In this document: in pieces, positions 8,219-16,291 of the stretch | How the letters are laid out: each line of letters opens with the position of its first letter | Position numbering within the stretch: position 1 is the first letter of the stretch | DNA from: Sphingobium cloacae | GTDB lineage: Bacteria > Pseudomonadota > Alphaproteobacteria > Sphingomonadales > Sphingomonadaceae | Reading direction: 5' to 3' | Length of the DNA stretch: 52,690 nt | NCBI RefSeq assembly: GCF_002355855.1 | Contig: NZ_AP017660.1 | Span: 1-52,690, forward strand | Notes under the pieces: model-generated | What the model saw: the letters and a program-made list of their open reading frames with translations, nothing else | Database searches by the model: none | Told to the model about the DNA's origin: nothing | Translations under genes and position numbers: made by a program

Positions 8219-11128
8219 TCAGGCAGCAAGCCGCCCAAAATCGATCCGGCTATTCAGATCGAGGTCGAAGCGGCCATAAGGATTGACGTGGCTGTAAATC
8301 AGCGGTGTGAGGCCGCGATAATCATCCGGCGTCATCCGGCCCGTCCATTTCGGTTCCACCAGCACGCTCTGAAGCATTCGGGTGTTCACATAGACAAGCG
8401 ACGCTTGCAGCAAATGTAGCGCCAGGACCGAGAGCTGCTGCTCATCGATGCGGTTAGTGGCGATCTCGCCGCCCTTGCCGAAGAAAACGAACCCATTGGC
8501 ACTGTTCCAGTTTTCAACGACATTCAGGCCTTCATGAATTTCGCGGCGGAAGGACTCCTCGCGCAGATACCGGCACAGGAAGATCGTCTTGACCGCGCGG
8601 CCCAGCTCACTCAACGCCTTGTAGGTCGGGTGCATCACCTCGGAGCGGCTAAACCGGCGCAGGATCGCCTCCGGGTCGGCGGTTTTTGTCTGCATCGCGG
8701 CTGCATATTTGACCATCTCGTCATATTGCTGCTCGATCTCATCCCAGTTGATCGGACTGGAGAGGATCGGCTGCAAGTGGGGAAGCCGCGTTCGCATGCC
8801 GACATCGGGAAGAGCCAGCTTCTGGCGAGCGATCGCTTTCAGGCGGGGTGCAAGCTCAAATCCGAGAAGCCGGCAAAATGCAAAGCCAACCGCGCTTTGG
8901 CCATGACTATCAACATATTGTCGCTGGATTTCCATGTCGGTGCAATGGCGCAGCACGCCCTCGATCATGGAGGCGACCTCGGAGGAAGAGCAGCGCTTGA
9001 GCTGGGAATAGACGCATGTCGCGCGTCGTTCGACATGCCAGTAGATCATGACGCCCCGTCCACCATAACGCGCATGCCATTCCGTCATCAGGTTGCGATC
9101 CCAGGCTCCGAACTTTGTGGAATCTGACGCACAGGCCGTGCCGGCGTCCCCCCAGACTGCAGCATTGCGGATTGCCAGGGTCGCATTCGCAACCCTGGCA
9201 CACGCCTCCTTGAGCGCCGCGGCATGAACGAAGCGGCGATGGACATGCAGCAGCTCTTCATAGCTGACATCGGGGGTGGCGCCGGCGATCCGCTTGAGCC
9301 CGGCATTCGTTCCCAGGCCGTAGAGGCATAGCAGGAGACGTTGATCCAGCGCGGTTTTCGGCAGTGCAACACGCGAGGCCGATGTTTCGAACGCTTCGAG
9401 AAGTCCCGTATCAAGGGCAGCCTCCTTCAGTACGTCGAGCAGCCCGGTCATCGGCCAGCGTTGGCCGATCTCGGTCTTGATCGAGGCGAGACCCCTGGGT
9501 TCGGGCAAGGGTTTGAACGGGGTGAGAGATATACGGTTCTCGCCGCGCCACAGCAGCCGAACCTTGTCGTTCCGGGGAATATTGGCATTGAGGAGCAACA
9601 GTTCCTGAGCAAGCTCTTCCCGGATGGCGCTTGAAAATGCACGCGCATCCGCCGTCAGGTTCAATCCTGTGTAATATGCTTCTCGCCGCGCATCGAAGTC
9701 CTTGGGAAGATCGTCATCGGGATTGCGGTATCGGTCCGCCCCGACAACCCAGATTTCCTTAGAACGGATGCGATCGCGCAGTTGCGCGAGGACACAAAGC
9801 TCATAACTGATCCGGTTTACGCGCCCCTCTTCATCAATGACGGAACTGCGCCATCTCGCCGGAATGACCTCGTCGACCGGCACTGCGTGCGGCGGCACGT
9901 AGCGGCATCCATCATCCACTTTGCTTCTGATCCAGTCCAGGGCCGCCAGCACCGGACGCCACACGGCGTTGTTCGACCGGAACTCCAGTGCCGAAAGCAG
10001 GCTTGGCAGCATACGGCGATAATGATTGGCCCATGACCTCCGCATCACCTTGTAGATCCGCCGATCCAAGGCGCCCTTTGCCTGGCTTTCCTTGATGATC
10101 GCCGCCAGTTTGTCCTTGCCGGCGATTGGGAAAATGACATCGCAGATGCGCCCGGATGGATCGTCGATCGAAGCGCTGGCAATCTCGACCAGGAGTCGCT
10201 CCTTGCCATAGACCCGCTCGATGTCTTTCGCGATATCGCCCACCACCTTGCGTTTCGAGCGCGATCCGATCTTATGGACCGTCTCGATCAGCAGGTCGAC
10301 CATCGCATCCGTAAGCTGAGCTTCCCGCGCCATCAGATAAACGGCATAGAGCCCGAGCTGGCGCGCCGGTACATGCCGGCGCATCTCCGAGGCTTTCTCG
10401 CCGGCAACCCGGCGAACGATCTGATCGACCCATGCCTTGCCCGTGACCGATAGGAAATCTCGGGGAAGAGCAAGCCGTTGGATAAAGGCGAGTTTGGCGG
10501 TCACGCCAAGAATGTTTTCGAGCGTCGCCTGACCTGCATCCCCCTTCATCGTGTTGAAGCCGGTCGGGCCATCGGGATCGGCGAGCGAGGCTTCCAGCAA
10601 GGCGACCGCATCCGGCGCAAGCCGATCGCGGACTCGGGCCAACAGGGCCTCCAGATAGAGGTGTCGTTGCGAACGGACGAGGCGTTCCAGCTCCTTGCGC
10701 GACGGCCCATAGATACGGCGGTCGCGGCACCACAGGAAAACATGCTCGAGCATGGCATTGATCGGCTGCCCGCCCGCACAAAGATCGTCGGAAATCCACC
10801 TCGACAACGCCCTGCGATCCGTCTGCGTCATACGGCGGAACCCGAGATGCCGCAAAATCTCCGCGCAATGCCGGCGGGCGGTGCGCCCGGAAAAATCATA
10901 GTGGTTCACGGATTTGGCATCGAGACCAAGTTGCTCCGCCAGATACAAGACACCGTCGGAGGGTATCGACGCATGATCCGGCACAAAGAAGCCATGCCCG
11001 GCGAAAAATCTAAGCTGAACCGCCAATCCCAGTCGTGCCGTCTCCGCTTTGCCGGTCACGAACGCGATGTCCGAAAAACTCAGGCTCCAGGAGCCGATCA
11101 GATCCCCACTCGAAACGCCAAGGCTCAT
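8219..11128 (-). CDS. tnpA: Tn3-family transposase (inner element)
   Basis: A 969-residue transposase of the Tn3 family. The DDE-type C-terminal half includes [16 protein letters not shown] with the first Asp, [18 protein letters not shown], then [17 protein letters not shown] with the Glu and [18 protein letters not shown]. It appears full length, begins [14 protein letters not shown] at 11128 about 120 bp inside the right inverted repeat, and reads toward the resolvase gene. It is intact and may still mobilise the inner element. Confidence 0.93.
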   Translation of the reverse strand: MSLGVSSGDLIGSWSLSFSDIAFVTGKAETARLGLAVQLRFFAGHGFFVPDHASIPSDGVLYLAEQLGLDAKSVNHYDFSGRTARRHCAEILRHLGFRRMTQTDRRALSRWISDDLCAGGQPINAMLEHVFLWCRDRRIYGPSRKELERLVRSQRHLYLEALLARVRDRLAPDAVALLEASLADPDGPTGFNTMKGDAGQATLENILGVTAKLAFIQRLALPRDFLSVTGKAWVDQIVRRVAGEKASEMRRHVPARQLGLYAVYLMAREAQLTDAMVDLLIETVHKIGSRSKRKVVGDIAKDIERVYGKERLLVEIASASIDDPSGRICDVIFPIAGKDKLAAIIKESQAKGALDRRIYKVMRRSWANHYRRMLPSLLSALEFRSNNAVWRPVLAALDWIRSKVDDGCRYVPPHAVPVDEVIPARWRSSVIDEEGRVNRISYELCVLAQLRDRIRSKEIWVVGADRYRNPDDDLPKDFDARREAYYTGLNLTADARAFSSAIREELAQELLLLNANIPRNDKVRLLWRGENRISLTPFKPLPEPRGLASIKTEIGQRWPMTGLLDVLKEAALDTGLLEAFETSASRVALPKTALDQRLLLCLYGLGTNAGLKRIAGATPDVSYEELLHVHRRFVHAAALKEACARVANATLAIRNAAVWGDAGTACASDSTKFGAWDRNLMTEWHARYGGRGVMIYWHVERRATCVYSQLKRCSSSEVASMIEGVLRHCTDMEIQRQYVDSHGQSAVGFAFCRLLGFELAPRLKAIARQKLALPDVGMRTRLPHLQPILSSPINWDEIEQQYDEMVKYAAAMQTKTADPEAILRRFSRSEVMHPTYKALSELGRAVKTIFLCRYLREESFRREIHEGLNVVENWNSANGFVFFGKGGEIATNRIDEQQLSVLALHLLQASLVYVNTRMLQSVLVEPKWTGRMTPDDYRGLTPLIYSHVNPYGRFDLDLNSRIDFGRLAA

Positions 11129-11258
11129 AACGCCGCTCCCTTATCGGAGCGGAACGTCGTTCCTCGCATGGGCGATCGTCAACAACAACCAGCCCGTTCC
11201 CGACGTGTTCTCCAAGATGACCAAAATCGCAGCTTCGGGCCGACTGGGCCAAAACGCG

Positions 11259-11789
11259 ATGATGATGACGGGAGCCCCGATCAAACTTACCCAAGCGGAC
11301 GCCGCAGACGTTGCAGACCTGTACAACCGTTGCAGCGACTATTTCCTGTTGCAGGACGGGGCCGCGCCCACGCTGGACGATGCTCGCGAGCTTTTCTCCG
11401 ATGTGCCGCCCGAAAAGAGCGCCCACAATCAAGCTGTCCTGGGATGGAAGGGGCCTGGCGGCCTATATGCAATCGCGGCCATCCTCCGCGATTATCCGCG
11501 TGATGGCACATGGTATCTCGGCTTCATGATCGTAGATGCCGCACAGCGTGGTCGTGGCGTCGGACGCTCAATTTACTCGACGGTCGAAAGCTGGGCCGCT
11601 GCGAGAGGTGCCACAGAGATTCGGTTGGCCGTGCTGGAAGCGAATGAAGCGGCAGAGCGATTTTGGCGTTCTCTCGGCTTCATTGAGTATCGGCGCGTTG
11701 GGCCAGACACCTTCAAAATGCGTAGCCATCGCCGGATAGAACTGAGCCGTCGCCTTTCTGGCGCGACCGTAGAAGGCAGCAACAAGTAA
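11259..11789 (+). CDS. GNAT-family N-acetyltransferase, transposon passenger
   Basis: A 176-residue GNAT protein that would transfer an acetyl group from acetyl-CoA to an amine. The acetyl-CoA pyrophosphate loop is AAQRGRGVGRSIYSTVESW (about residue 90), followed by EANEAAERFWRSLGF typical of the C-terminal half. Three consecutive ATGs stand at 11259-11267; the first is taken. In the uninterrupted transposon the ATG overlapped the tnpR stop codon, so the gene was coupled to tnpR. The inner Tn3 now separates them and the gene must rely on another promoter. The substrate is unknown, and antibiotic acetylation cannot be claimed. Confidence 0.85.
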   Translation: MMMTGAPIKLTQADAADVADLYNRCSDYFLLQDGAAPTLDDARELFSDVPPEKSAHNQAVLGWKGPGGLYAIAAILRDYPRDGTWYLGFMIVDAAQRGRGVGRSIYSTVESWAAARGATEIRLAVLEANEAAERFWRSLGFIEYRRVGPDTFKMRSHRRIELSRRLSGATVEGSNK

Positions 11790-11815
11790 GATCTCGCGCC
11801 GGCTATCTGGGCGAG

Positions 11816-11853
11816 CTTGGCGTAGGATTCCGCCCCCTCCCGCAAACGCCCCC
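11816..11853 (-). repeat. Outer Tn3 right inverted repeat
   Basis: A 38-bp inverted partner of 3488-3525, followed directly by the TGGAT target duplication. Confidence 0.95.
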
Positions 11854-12284
11854 TGGATCAGCGCGTCATTGATCTTTGGGACCGGCTCATGGCCTATGGA
11901 GAGAGCGGTTCCGCCCCTCTCCCCGCGATCCGCGATGAAGTGTTGGAGCTGCACGCGGCGATTACCGATGAGGAAAGCCGGCTTGGCCTCATGCGGATAT
12001 TCAATCTCGTTTGCGACCTGGTGGCCGTGCATCTCCAAGAGACGAACGGCAATGTTGAAGCCTTCGCCCAACACCGCCAGGGCCAGATATGGATGTTCCT
12101 GCGCGCGGAATGCCTTGTCGATGGCGTGCTGGACCGGGACCGGCTGCGGTATGTGACCGGGCGCGAGGTGCAGGCCGGTCGCATGACGGAGGATGATCCG
12201 CTGCGCCGCTACGCATTGGGCGATGACTCCGCCTTTGATGGGCTTATGGCAGCGCCGCCGCCACAGAAGCGGACGCGCCATTAG
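11854..12284 (+). pseudogene. Remainder of the gene split by the outer Tn3
   Basis: The frame is open from the transposon edge to TAG at 12282-12284 and reads DQRVIDLWDRLMAYGESGSAPLP onward. With the two codons at 3482-3487 it makes a 143-residue soluble, largely helical protein that I do not recognise. Upstream in the same frame a TAG lies inside the inverted repeat (11823-11825), so translation could only restart at the ATG at 11889 (Met13). Its original position was about 80 bp after traG, so it was part of the transfer backbone. Loss of the start makes it probably inactive, although a 131-residue internal restart is possible. Confidence 0.7.
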
Positions 12285-12304
12285 GACCGGCTCAAATTCT
12301 ACGC

Positions 12305-12335
12305 GCTAGATCCTCTGACCCCGCGAGGATCTAGC
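12305..12335 (+). terminator. Hairpin terminator after the disrupted gene
   Basis: A perfect 10-bp stem GCTAGATCCT / AGGATCTAGC with an 11-nt loop, followed by TTTCC. The placement 20 bp after the stop codon suits transcription termination for the traG operon. Confidence 0.6.
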
Positions 12336-12850
12336 TTTCCAAAAAATCAGCCGCCTGGGAAGCCCGTAGAGCGCCATGCCGGCCGAACCCTCCCCGACCT
12401 TGCCGAACGTCTGAAATGAGGCCCAGCGGCCCGGAAATCGCGCCTGTGGCGACATTTCCGCCTGCCCTGCCCTCTCGGATTGATCGCTGTCCTATCCGCC
12501 TGGCTTTTCTGGAAAGCCAATTGCGACGGTGCCGCTGGCGCTGTGGCTGCGATGGAGGCGCAGCGTTTAAACGATCCCCTTTCTAACAAAAAGCGTGCCG
12601 GCGAAGCCGGCTCATCATGGGGATGCCGGGTGGGAGGATCGCTAAAGCGATCCGGGGCGGCCGAAGGCCGCGAGCCGGCGGGGCGAAGCCCCAAGAGGCG
12701 GTGTTTTTCTTCTTTCTGATTGTGCCTGAAGCGCGGCGCTGGTGAGTCGCGCTGCCGTTGTCCCGATTTTCGGGACAAGCTGTCCGATCTGGCGGGACGC
12801 TGGTGGGTGAAACCACGATGATCCAGCCTCTCGTCATAATCTTCCGCTGA
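12336..12850. other. Non-coding stretch before the origin
   Basis: No convincing gene. A 56-codon frame (12416-12586, plus strand) exists but has no recognisable features. The stretch holds a cluster of GAA-loop hairpins (12597-12692) and a 9-bp inverted repeat TTGTCCCGA-TTT-TCGGGACAA (12758-12778). Confidence 0.5.
12597..12692. repeat. Cluster of four short perfect hairpins upstream of oriV
   Basis: Four stems stand within 96 bp: GCCGGC-GAA-GCCGGC (12597-12611), GGATCGCT-AA-AGCGATCC (12636-12653), GCGGCC-GAA-GGCCGC (12657-12671) and GGGGC-GAA-GCCCC (12680-12692). Three share a GAA loop. A T-rich tract (GTTTTTCTTCTTTCT) follows about 9 bp after the last. They may form a structured leader RNA, a terminator array or a single-strand initiation site for the replicon. 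Confidence 0.7.
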
Positions 12851-12852
12851 AG

Positions 12853-12861
12853 TTATCCACA
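12853..12861 (+). other. DnaA box of the plasmid origin
   Basis: TTATCCACA, a perfect match to the consensus DnaA box, followed by an AT-rich run (AGTGTTAAAATATGGGTTTAG) broken here only for description. With the iterons downstream it marks the origin of replication upstream of repA. Confidence 0.8.
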
Positions 12862-12978
12862 GGTCAGCCTAGTGTTAAAATATGGGTTTAGTGATGTGTT
12901 ACGGAAATTCGGCCTGCCCGGAAAGGCGCAGAAATCCTCGCTTTTTTGGCAGAAATTTGCCGCGCGGTGAATCCGCTC

Positions 12979-13163
12979 TGACGAAAAAGCGAATCCAGAG
13001 TGACGAAAAGGCGAATCCACTATGACGATAGCGCCAGGCCTTCCCTGCCGCGCTCAAGCGTAATCGAAATGACGATAGCGCGGCGGTGAATCTGAAATGA
13101 CGATAATCCGCTTGCGTATGTGAAATGACGATAGTAGCCCTAGCGTTAGTGAAATGACGATAG
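12979..13163 (+). repeat. oriV: Origin iterons in front of repA
   Basis: Two sets of direct repeats. Set 1: TGACGAAAARGCGAATCCA at 12979 and 13001, with a related TGACGATAGCG at 13023 (22-bp steps). Set 2: the core GAAATGACGATAR at 13066, 13094, 13122 and 13151 (28-29 bp steps). These are the expected binding sites for the RepA initiator. The last copy contains the repA start codon (GAAATGACGATA), so RepA bound there would block its own translation start region and promoter, an obvious autoregulatory arrangement. Confidence 0.85.
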
Positions 13164-14266
13164 ACCCCTCCCCTTCCCTGTTTGACGCGCCGATCGCCGC
13201 GCCGGTCTCGGCCGTGGACGGCGACGATCGCACGCCGCTGCTGCCGGTGCGCCATCCCAACCAGGACTTGTTCATCTGCGACGTGCTGGACGCCATCCCC
13301 AAGGATGACATGGCCTCAATGGAGCATCCGGTGTTTTCGCTCTCGACCAAGCCCGACAACCGGACGCGGCGCTACGAGCATAACGGCAACGTCATCGAGA
13401 TTATCCCCTCGGGCAAGGGGCTGGCGACGATCCACGACAAGGACATATTGATCTACTGCATTTCGCAGCTCGTCGCGAAGATGAACCAGGGCGAGCAACC
13501 TAGCCGCACGGTGCGCCTGCAAGCCTATGACATGCTCGTCGCCACCAACCGGCAAACCAGCGGCGAAGGCTATCGACTGATGGCCGACGCCCTCACCCGC
13601 CTGCGCGGGACCACGGTGCGGACCAATATTCAAACGGGCGGTGTCGAAGAAACGCGGATTTTCGGCCTGATCGAAGAGGCCAAGATCACGCGCAAGACGT
13701 TCGATGGCCGGATGCTCGATCTCGAAATCACCCTGTCGGATTGGGTCTATCGCTCGGTCATCAGCAAGAACGTCCTGACGCTCCACCGCGACTATTTCCG
13801 GCTCCGCAAGCCGTTCGAGCGGCGCATGTATGAACTGGCGCGCAAGCATTGCGGCGTGAAGGACGAATGGAAGATCGGCCTAGAGTTGCTACAGAAGAAA
13901 TGCGGCTCGAACAGCCCGCTCCGAGTGTTCCGGGCCTTGGTCAAGAAGGTCTGCGAGCATGACGCCGATCACGGCCATTTCCCCGACTATGCGGTGACGA
14001 TGGATGATGACGTGATCTTGTTCCGCAACCGCTCGGGCCTCAAATCCAAGCCCGATCCGGTCGCCAGCGCCGGCGACGATGCGCCCTATATCGACCCGGA
14101 AACCATGCACGACGCCAAGACGGCCGCGCCAGGCTATGACGTGTATGCGCTCTATGACGAATGGGTGTCGTGGTGGCACGACATGGGCAAGCCCGAACTC
14201 AAAAGCCCTGCCGGGGCCTTCCTCGGCTTCTGCAAGAAACGGCACGAACGCAAACCACTACGCTGA
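13154..14266 (+). CDS. repA: Replication initiator RepA
   Basis: A 370-residue plasmid replication initiator of the RepA family common on alphaproteobacterial plasmids (replication initiator protein A). The N-terminal region contains HPVFSLSTKPDNRTRRYEHNG, then GKGLATIHDKDILIYCISQL, and a winged-helix segment with TLHRDYFRLRKPFERRMYELARKHCG that is diagnostic of the family. It would bind the iterons at 12979-13163 and open the origin beside the DnaA box. The start ATG at 13154 lies within the last iteron and begins MTIDPSPSLFDAP. The gene is intact, and the partition genes lie downstream in convergent orientation. Confidence 0.92.
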   Translation: MTIDPSPSLFDAPIAAPVSAVDGDDRTPLLPVRHPNQDLFICDVLDAIPKDDMASMEHPVFSLSTKPDNRTRRYEHNGNVIEIIPSGKGLATIHDKDILIYCISQLVAKMNQGEQPSRTVRLQAYDMLVATNRQTSGEGYRLMADALTRLRGTTVRTNIQTGGVEETRIFGLIEEAKITRKTFDGRMLDLEITLSDWVYRSVISKNVLTLHRDYFRLRKPFERRMYELARKHCGVKDEWKIGLELLQKKCGSNSPLRVFRALVKKVCEHDADHGHFPDYAVTMDDDVILFRNRSGLKSKPDPVASAGDDAPYIDPETMHDAKTAAPGYDVYALYDEWVSWWHDMGKPELKSPAGAFLGFCKKRHERKPLR

Positions 14267-14292
14267 TCCCCTGCTCTATGCGGGCAAGCGGC

Positions 14293-14336
14293 CATGTTTA
14301 CTTACCCGCATGTTTGCATGTGGACATGCTCACTTG
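14293..14336. repeat. CATG octad array 1 (par site candidate, downstream of the RHH gene)
   Basis: CATG tetramers at 14293, 14309, 14317 and 14325 with CTTA at 14301 and CTTG at 14333, all on one 8-bp grid. It lies between the convergent repA and RHH genes and overlaps the RHH stop codon. Equivalent arrays stand at 14674-14701 and 15292-15343. Confidence 0.75.
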
Positions 14337-14644
14337 CCTACAGGGCTTTCCCCCATCTTGCGAAGCCAGTCGTTGAACGCCTCGGCCATCGCGTCCTGTA
14401 GGCTCATGCCGTGCTTGCGGGCGGTCATGTGCATGGCGAAGGACATTTCCGGGCTGAAATAGCCCGTCATGGCCTTCTTGCCCTGACGGCTCGGCGCAAC
14501 CGGGTTGCTGCTCGATCCGCTGCCGGAGCCTGCGCCAGTGCCACGGGCGATCGGCGCGGCCGCCCTCCCCTCCGGCTCGACCATCGCCGGCGCTGGCGCT
14601 GCATCGCGATCCCGCAATGCGAGCAATGATCCCTTCCGGCTCAT
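14330..14644 (-). CDS. Ribbon-helix-helix partition partner of ParA
   Basis: A 104-residue protein. The first about 55 residues are a low-complexity Ala/Gly/Ser/Pro tail (RGTGAGSGSGSSSNPV). Residues 57-96 (KAMTGYFSPEMSFAMHMTARKHGMSLQDAMAEAFNDWLRKMG) fit a ribbon-helix-helix fold with a beta strand TGYFSPE and two helices; this stretch is given only by position beyond its first residues. It starts by four-base overlap with the parA stop (ATGA), the standard arrangement for a ParA plus small DNA-binding partner (ParG or omega type). The disordered tail would contact ParA. It is the obvious candidate to bind the CATG octads around the operon. Identification as partner is by context. Confidence 0.7.
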   Translation of the reverse strand: MSRKGSLLALRDRDAAPAPAMVEPEGRAAAPIARGTGAGSGSGSSSNPVAPSRQGKKAMTGYFSPEMSFAMHMTARKHGMSLQDAMAEAFNDWLRKMGESPVGK

Positions 14645-15294
14645 GCGTTGGCCCTCCGCTTCCTAGATGCTTGCATGTTTACATGCTCGCATGTCCACTT
14701 GTAAAGCTGGCGCACCTCATCGGCCGCCTTGCCGCTCGGCTCGATCTCCATCGCCGTCTTGCCCTCGGCCGCCGCGTGGCGAAAGGCGGCGCGATCCGCG
14801 ATATGGTGGGGGCAGGCGTCAAGCCCATAATCCTGCACGAGCTGCGCGGCTTCGTCATACATGCGCGGCGCGGTCGGGCTTCCCGCCGTGAAGATCACGA
14901 AAGCAGGCTTGCCGCGCATCTTCACAAGGCTGGCGGTCGTCTTGATCGCCGCCAAATCGAACGCGCTGGGGCGGCAAGGGATCAACACTAGGTCGGCCGC
15001 CTCGACGGCGGCGCTGGCGGCGCTGTCGGCGTGGGGCGGGGTGTCGATTACGATGAACGCCGCGCCCTGGCCCGTCGCCTGCTCGATCTTGGCGGCAAGG
15101 CGAGGGGGCGCGCTGTCGATCACGACCGGGGGCGCATCCTGTCGCCATGCCGCCCACTGGCTCGCCGTCGCCTGCGGGTCGACGTCGATCACAAGGGCGG
15201 TATGCCCGGAATCCTCGGCGGCGGCGGCCAGGTGCAAGGCGAGGGTGGTTTTCCCCGCGCCGCCCTTCTGGCTGATGATCGCGATTGTTGGCAT
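14641..15294 (-). CDS. parA: ParA-type partition ATPase
   Basis: A 217-residue ParA/MinD-family ATPase that positions plasmid copies on the nucleoid. The deviant Walker A is ISQKGGAGKTTLALHL near residue 8, the Walker A' region VIDVDPQATASQWA, and Walker B FIVIDTPPHAD. The short length without an N-terminal HTH is typical of type Ib ParA proteins that pair with RHH partners. The start at 15294 begins MPTIAIISQKGG; an upstream in-frame ATG would add eight residues. The last codons (CEHVNMQ) are written across CATG octad array 2. The promoter and array 3 lie directly upstream. Confidence 0.9.
   Translation of the reverse strand: MPTIAIISQKGGAGKTTLALHLAAAAEDSGHTALVIDVDPQATASQWAAWRQDAPPVVIDSAPPRLAAKIEQATGQGAAFIVIDTPPHADSAASAAVEAADLVLIPCRPSAFDLAAIKTTASLVKMRGKPAFVIFTAGSPTAPRMYDEAAQLVQDYGLDACPHHIADRAAFRHAAAEGKTAMEIEPSGKAADEVRQLYKWTCEHVNMQASRKRRANA
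14674..14701. repeat. CATG octad array 2 (inside the 3' end of parA)
   Basis: CATG at 14674, 14682 and 14690, then CTTG at 14698, spaced exactly 8 bp. It lies in the last codons of parA, just upstream of the RHH gene start. Confidence 0.75.
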
Positions 15295-15343
15295 GTGAAT
15301 ATCCTTACATGATCGCATGTTTGCATGTGGTCATACTGGCTTG
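15292..15343. repeat. CATG octad array 3 (parA operator/centromere candidate)
   Basis: CATG at 15292, 15308, 15316 and 15324, CATA at 15332 and CTTG at 15340, on one 8-bp grid. It overlaps the parA start codon region and the -10 box of the parA promoter, so binding would repress parA as well as mark the plasmid for segregation. Confidence 0.78.
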
Positions 15344-15358
15344 CTCCGGTTGCGTCAA
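15330..15358 (-). promoter_or_regulatory. parA promoter
   Basis: On the minus strand TTGACG (15358-15353), 17 bp, TATGAC (15335-15330): a good sigma-70-like promoter pointing into parA. The -10 box overlaps octad array 3. Confidence 0.65.
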
Positions 15359-15402
15359 CGAAACCCCGAACTGGCGCGCAGCGTCAATGAAACCCCGAAT
15401 TG
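15352..15402 (+). repeat. Two 22-bp direct repeats upstream of parA
   Basis: GCGTCAAYGAAACCCCGAAY followed by TG at 15352-15373 and 15381-15402 (29-bp step, two differences). On the minus strand each copy contains TTGACG, so the parA -35 box is duplicated. They lie between the parA promoter and the SprT-like gene. Confidence 0.75.
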
Positions 15403-15420
15403 CGGGGAGGGGAGGGCGGT

Positions 15421-16062
15421 CTAGCCGTCGTCGCCGCCCTCATCCTCGCTGCCGTCGTCCAGCGGCTCATGCTCCATGCGGCCGTGATCCTCGATCGGGC
15501 AAAGCGGCGCTCCGGCCAGCTCAAGCCATTTGCGCGCGGTCCTCACGGTATAGCCGCACGTCGCGCACTCGCATTTGAGCATCCGGGTTTTCTGCTTCTT
15601 CGGCGCGGTCGACTCCCCATCGGTGTCGAGACGGGCATGGGGGAGGGGGCCAACGGCGTCCAAGATCGGCGCGACGGCCGCAAGAAACGCCTCGCCGGGG
15701 GTGGTGGCGCGCATCGGCCCGACGAGCCCCAGCCCCAGCGCGATCCGTTTAAACGCTTTCCCATGCCCTGCCGGGATGCCGACGGCGGCATGGACCAGCT
15801 CATGCGCGAGGATGGCCGCGATCTGCGCCGGCATGGCGTCAGGCGCGTGCGCGAGGTCGGGCCGGATGAAGATTTCAAAATGCCCGTCCGCGCTCAGCCG
15901 GTTATCCCAGCACTCGCCGATCGCCTTGCCCTTCCGGCCCGAGCTGGTGAAGCCGATCGCCACGCGGATACGCGCGGGCAGGGGAGCGTCCAACGCCGCG
16001 AACAAGGGGGCCATGCCCGCCGCCACCCGATTGAGCCAGCTTTCCCGGTTGTCCTGTTCCAT
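15421..16062 (-). CDS. SprT-like zinc metallopeptidase-domain protein
   Basis: A 213-residue protein starting MEQDNRESWLNRV behind a GAAGGGAGTAGAAGG ribosome site. The zinc-metalloprotease motif HELVHA (about residue 95) lies in IAAILAHELVHAAVGIPAGHGKAFK, the SprT pattern, with the third ligand likely in GHGKAF. A C-terminal zinc-ribbon-like part contains CECATCGY and, further on, LCPIEDHG. SprT/Spartan proteins cut DNA-protein crosslinks; plasmid versions are common in sphingomonads but their role is not established. It sits upstream of parA in the same direction. The tail is very acidic (DDGSEDEGGDDG). Confidence 0.8.
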   Translation of the reverse strand: MEQDNRESWLNRVAAGMAPLFAALDAPLPARIRVAIGFTSSGRKGKAIGECWDNRLSADGHFEIFIRPDLAHAPDAMPAQIAAILAHELVHAAVGIPAGHGKAFKRIALGLGLVGPMRATTPGEAFLAAVAPILDAVGPLPHARLDTDGESTAPKKQKTRMLKCECATCGYTVRTARKWLELAGAPLCPIEDHGRMEHEPLDDGSEDEGGDDG

Positions 16063-16291
16063 ACCTTCTACTCCCTTCAAATCGCCCTGCGGGGCGATGG
16101 CTGCGGCCATCGCTCCCGAGTTCGCGCGGAGCAGCCGGCGAGAGAGGGGGGCAGCGGGAATCTGCGGGAGTGGTGCGGGCGGGCGCTTCGCGCCAACCCG
16201 GTCCCGCTGATTGCCGTTGCTGGGGAGAGGCGGCCGGGACCGCCTTTCCCCATGCGAACGAACATCATGCCGGCGCACGCCGGCACCATGC

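Larger units (their letters stand above)
7147..11250. mobile_element. Nested Tn3-family transposon, 4,104 bp
   Basis: Terminal inverted repeats of about 45 bp with three mismatches begin GGCCCAGTCGGCCCGAAGCT at both ends (left 7147 inward, right 11250 inward). It is flanked by a perfect 5-bp duplication AAAAC (7142-7146 and 11251-11255). It contains only a resolvase gene and tnpA, both on the minus strand, so it is a cryptic element with no passenger. It belongs to a different Tn3 branch from its host: the termini lack the GGGG start and the transposase shares little beyond family motifs. Confidence 0.93.
3488..11853. mobile_element. Tn3-family transposon, 8,366 bp, carrying a GNAT gene and a nested second Tn3
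   Basis: The ends are 38-bp inverted repeats with one mismatch (3488-3525 and 11816-11853), both starting GGGGGCGTTTGCGGGAGGGG. The element is flanked by a perfect 5-bp duplication TGGAT (3483-3487 and 11854-11858). It contains tnpA, a divergent tnpR and a GNAT acetyltransferase gene. A second Tn3-family transposon sits at 7147-11250. Without that insertion and its duplication the element would be 4,257 bp. Clean duplications show both insertions were simple transpositions with no later rearrangement at the ends. Confidence 0.95.

Noticed and set aside
11259..11789. Aminoglycoside acetyltransferase resistance gene
   Set aside because: Only general GNAT features are visible; nothing specific to aminoglycoside enzymes was seen.
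12416..12586. A 56-codon plus-strand frame before the origin
   Set aside because: No ribosome site, no family similarity that I can name, and a Cys/Arg-rich composition typical of chance frames in GC-rich DNA.
14293..15343. CRISPR array
   Set aside because: The CATG units are only 8 bp with no long spacers and no cas genes; they fit partition sites instead.
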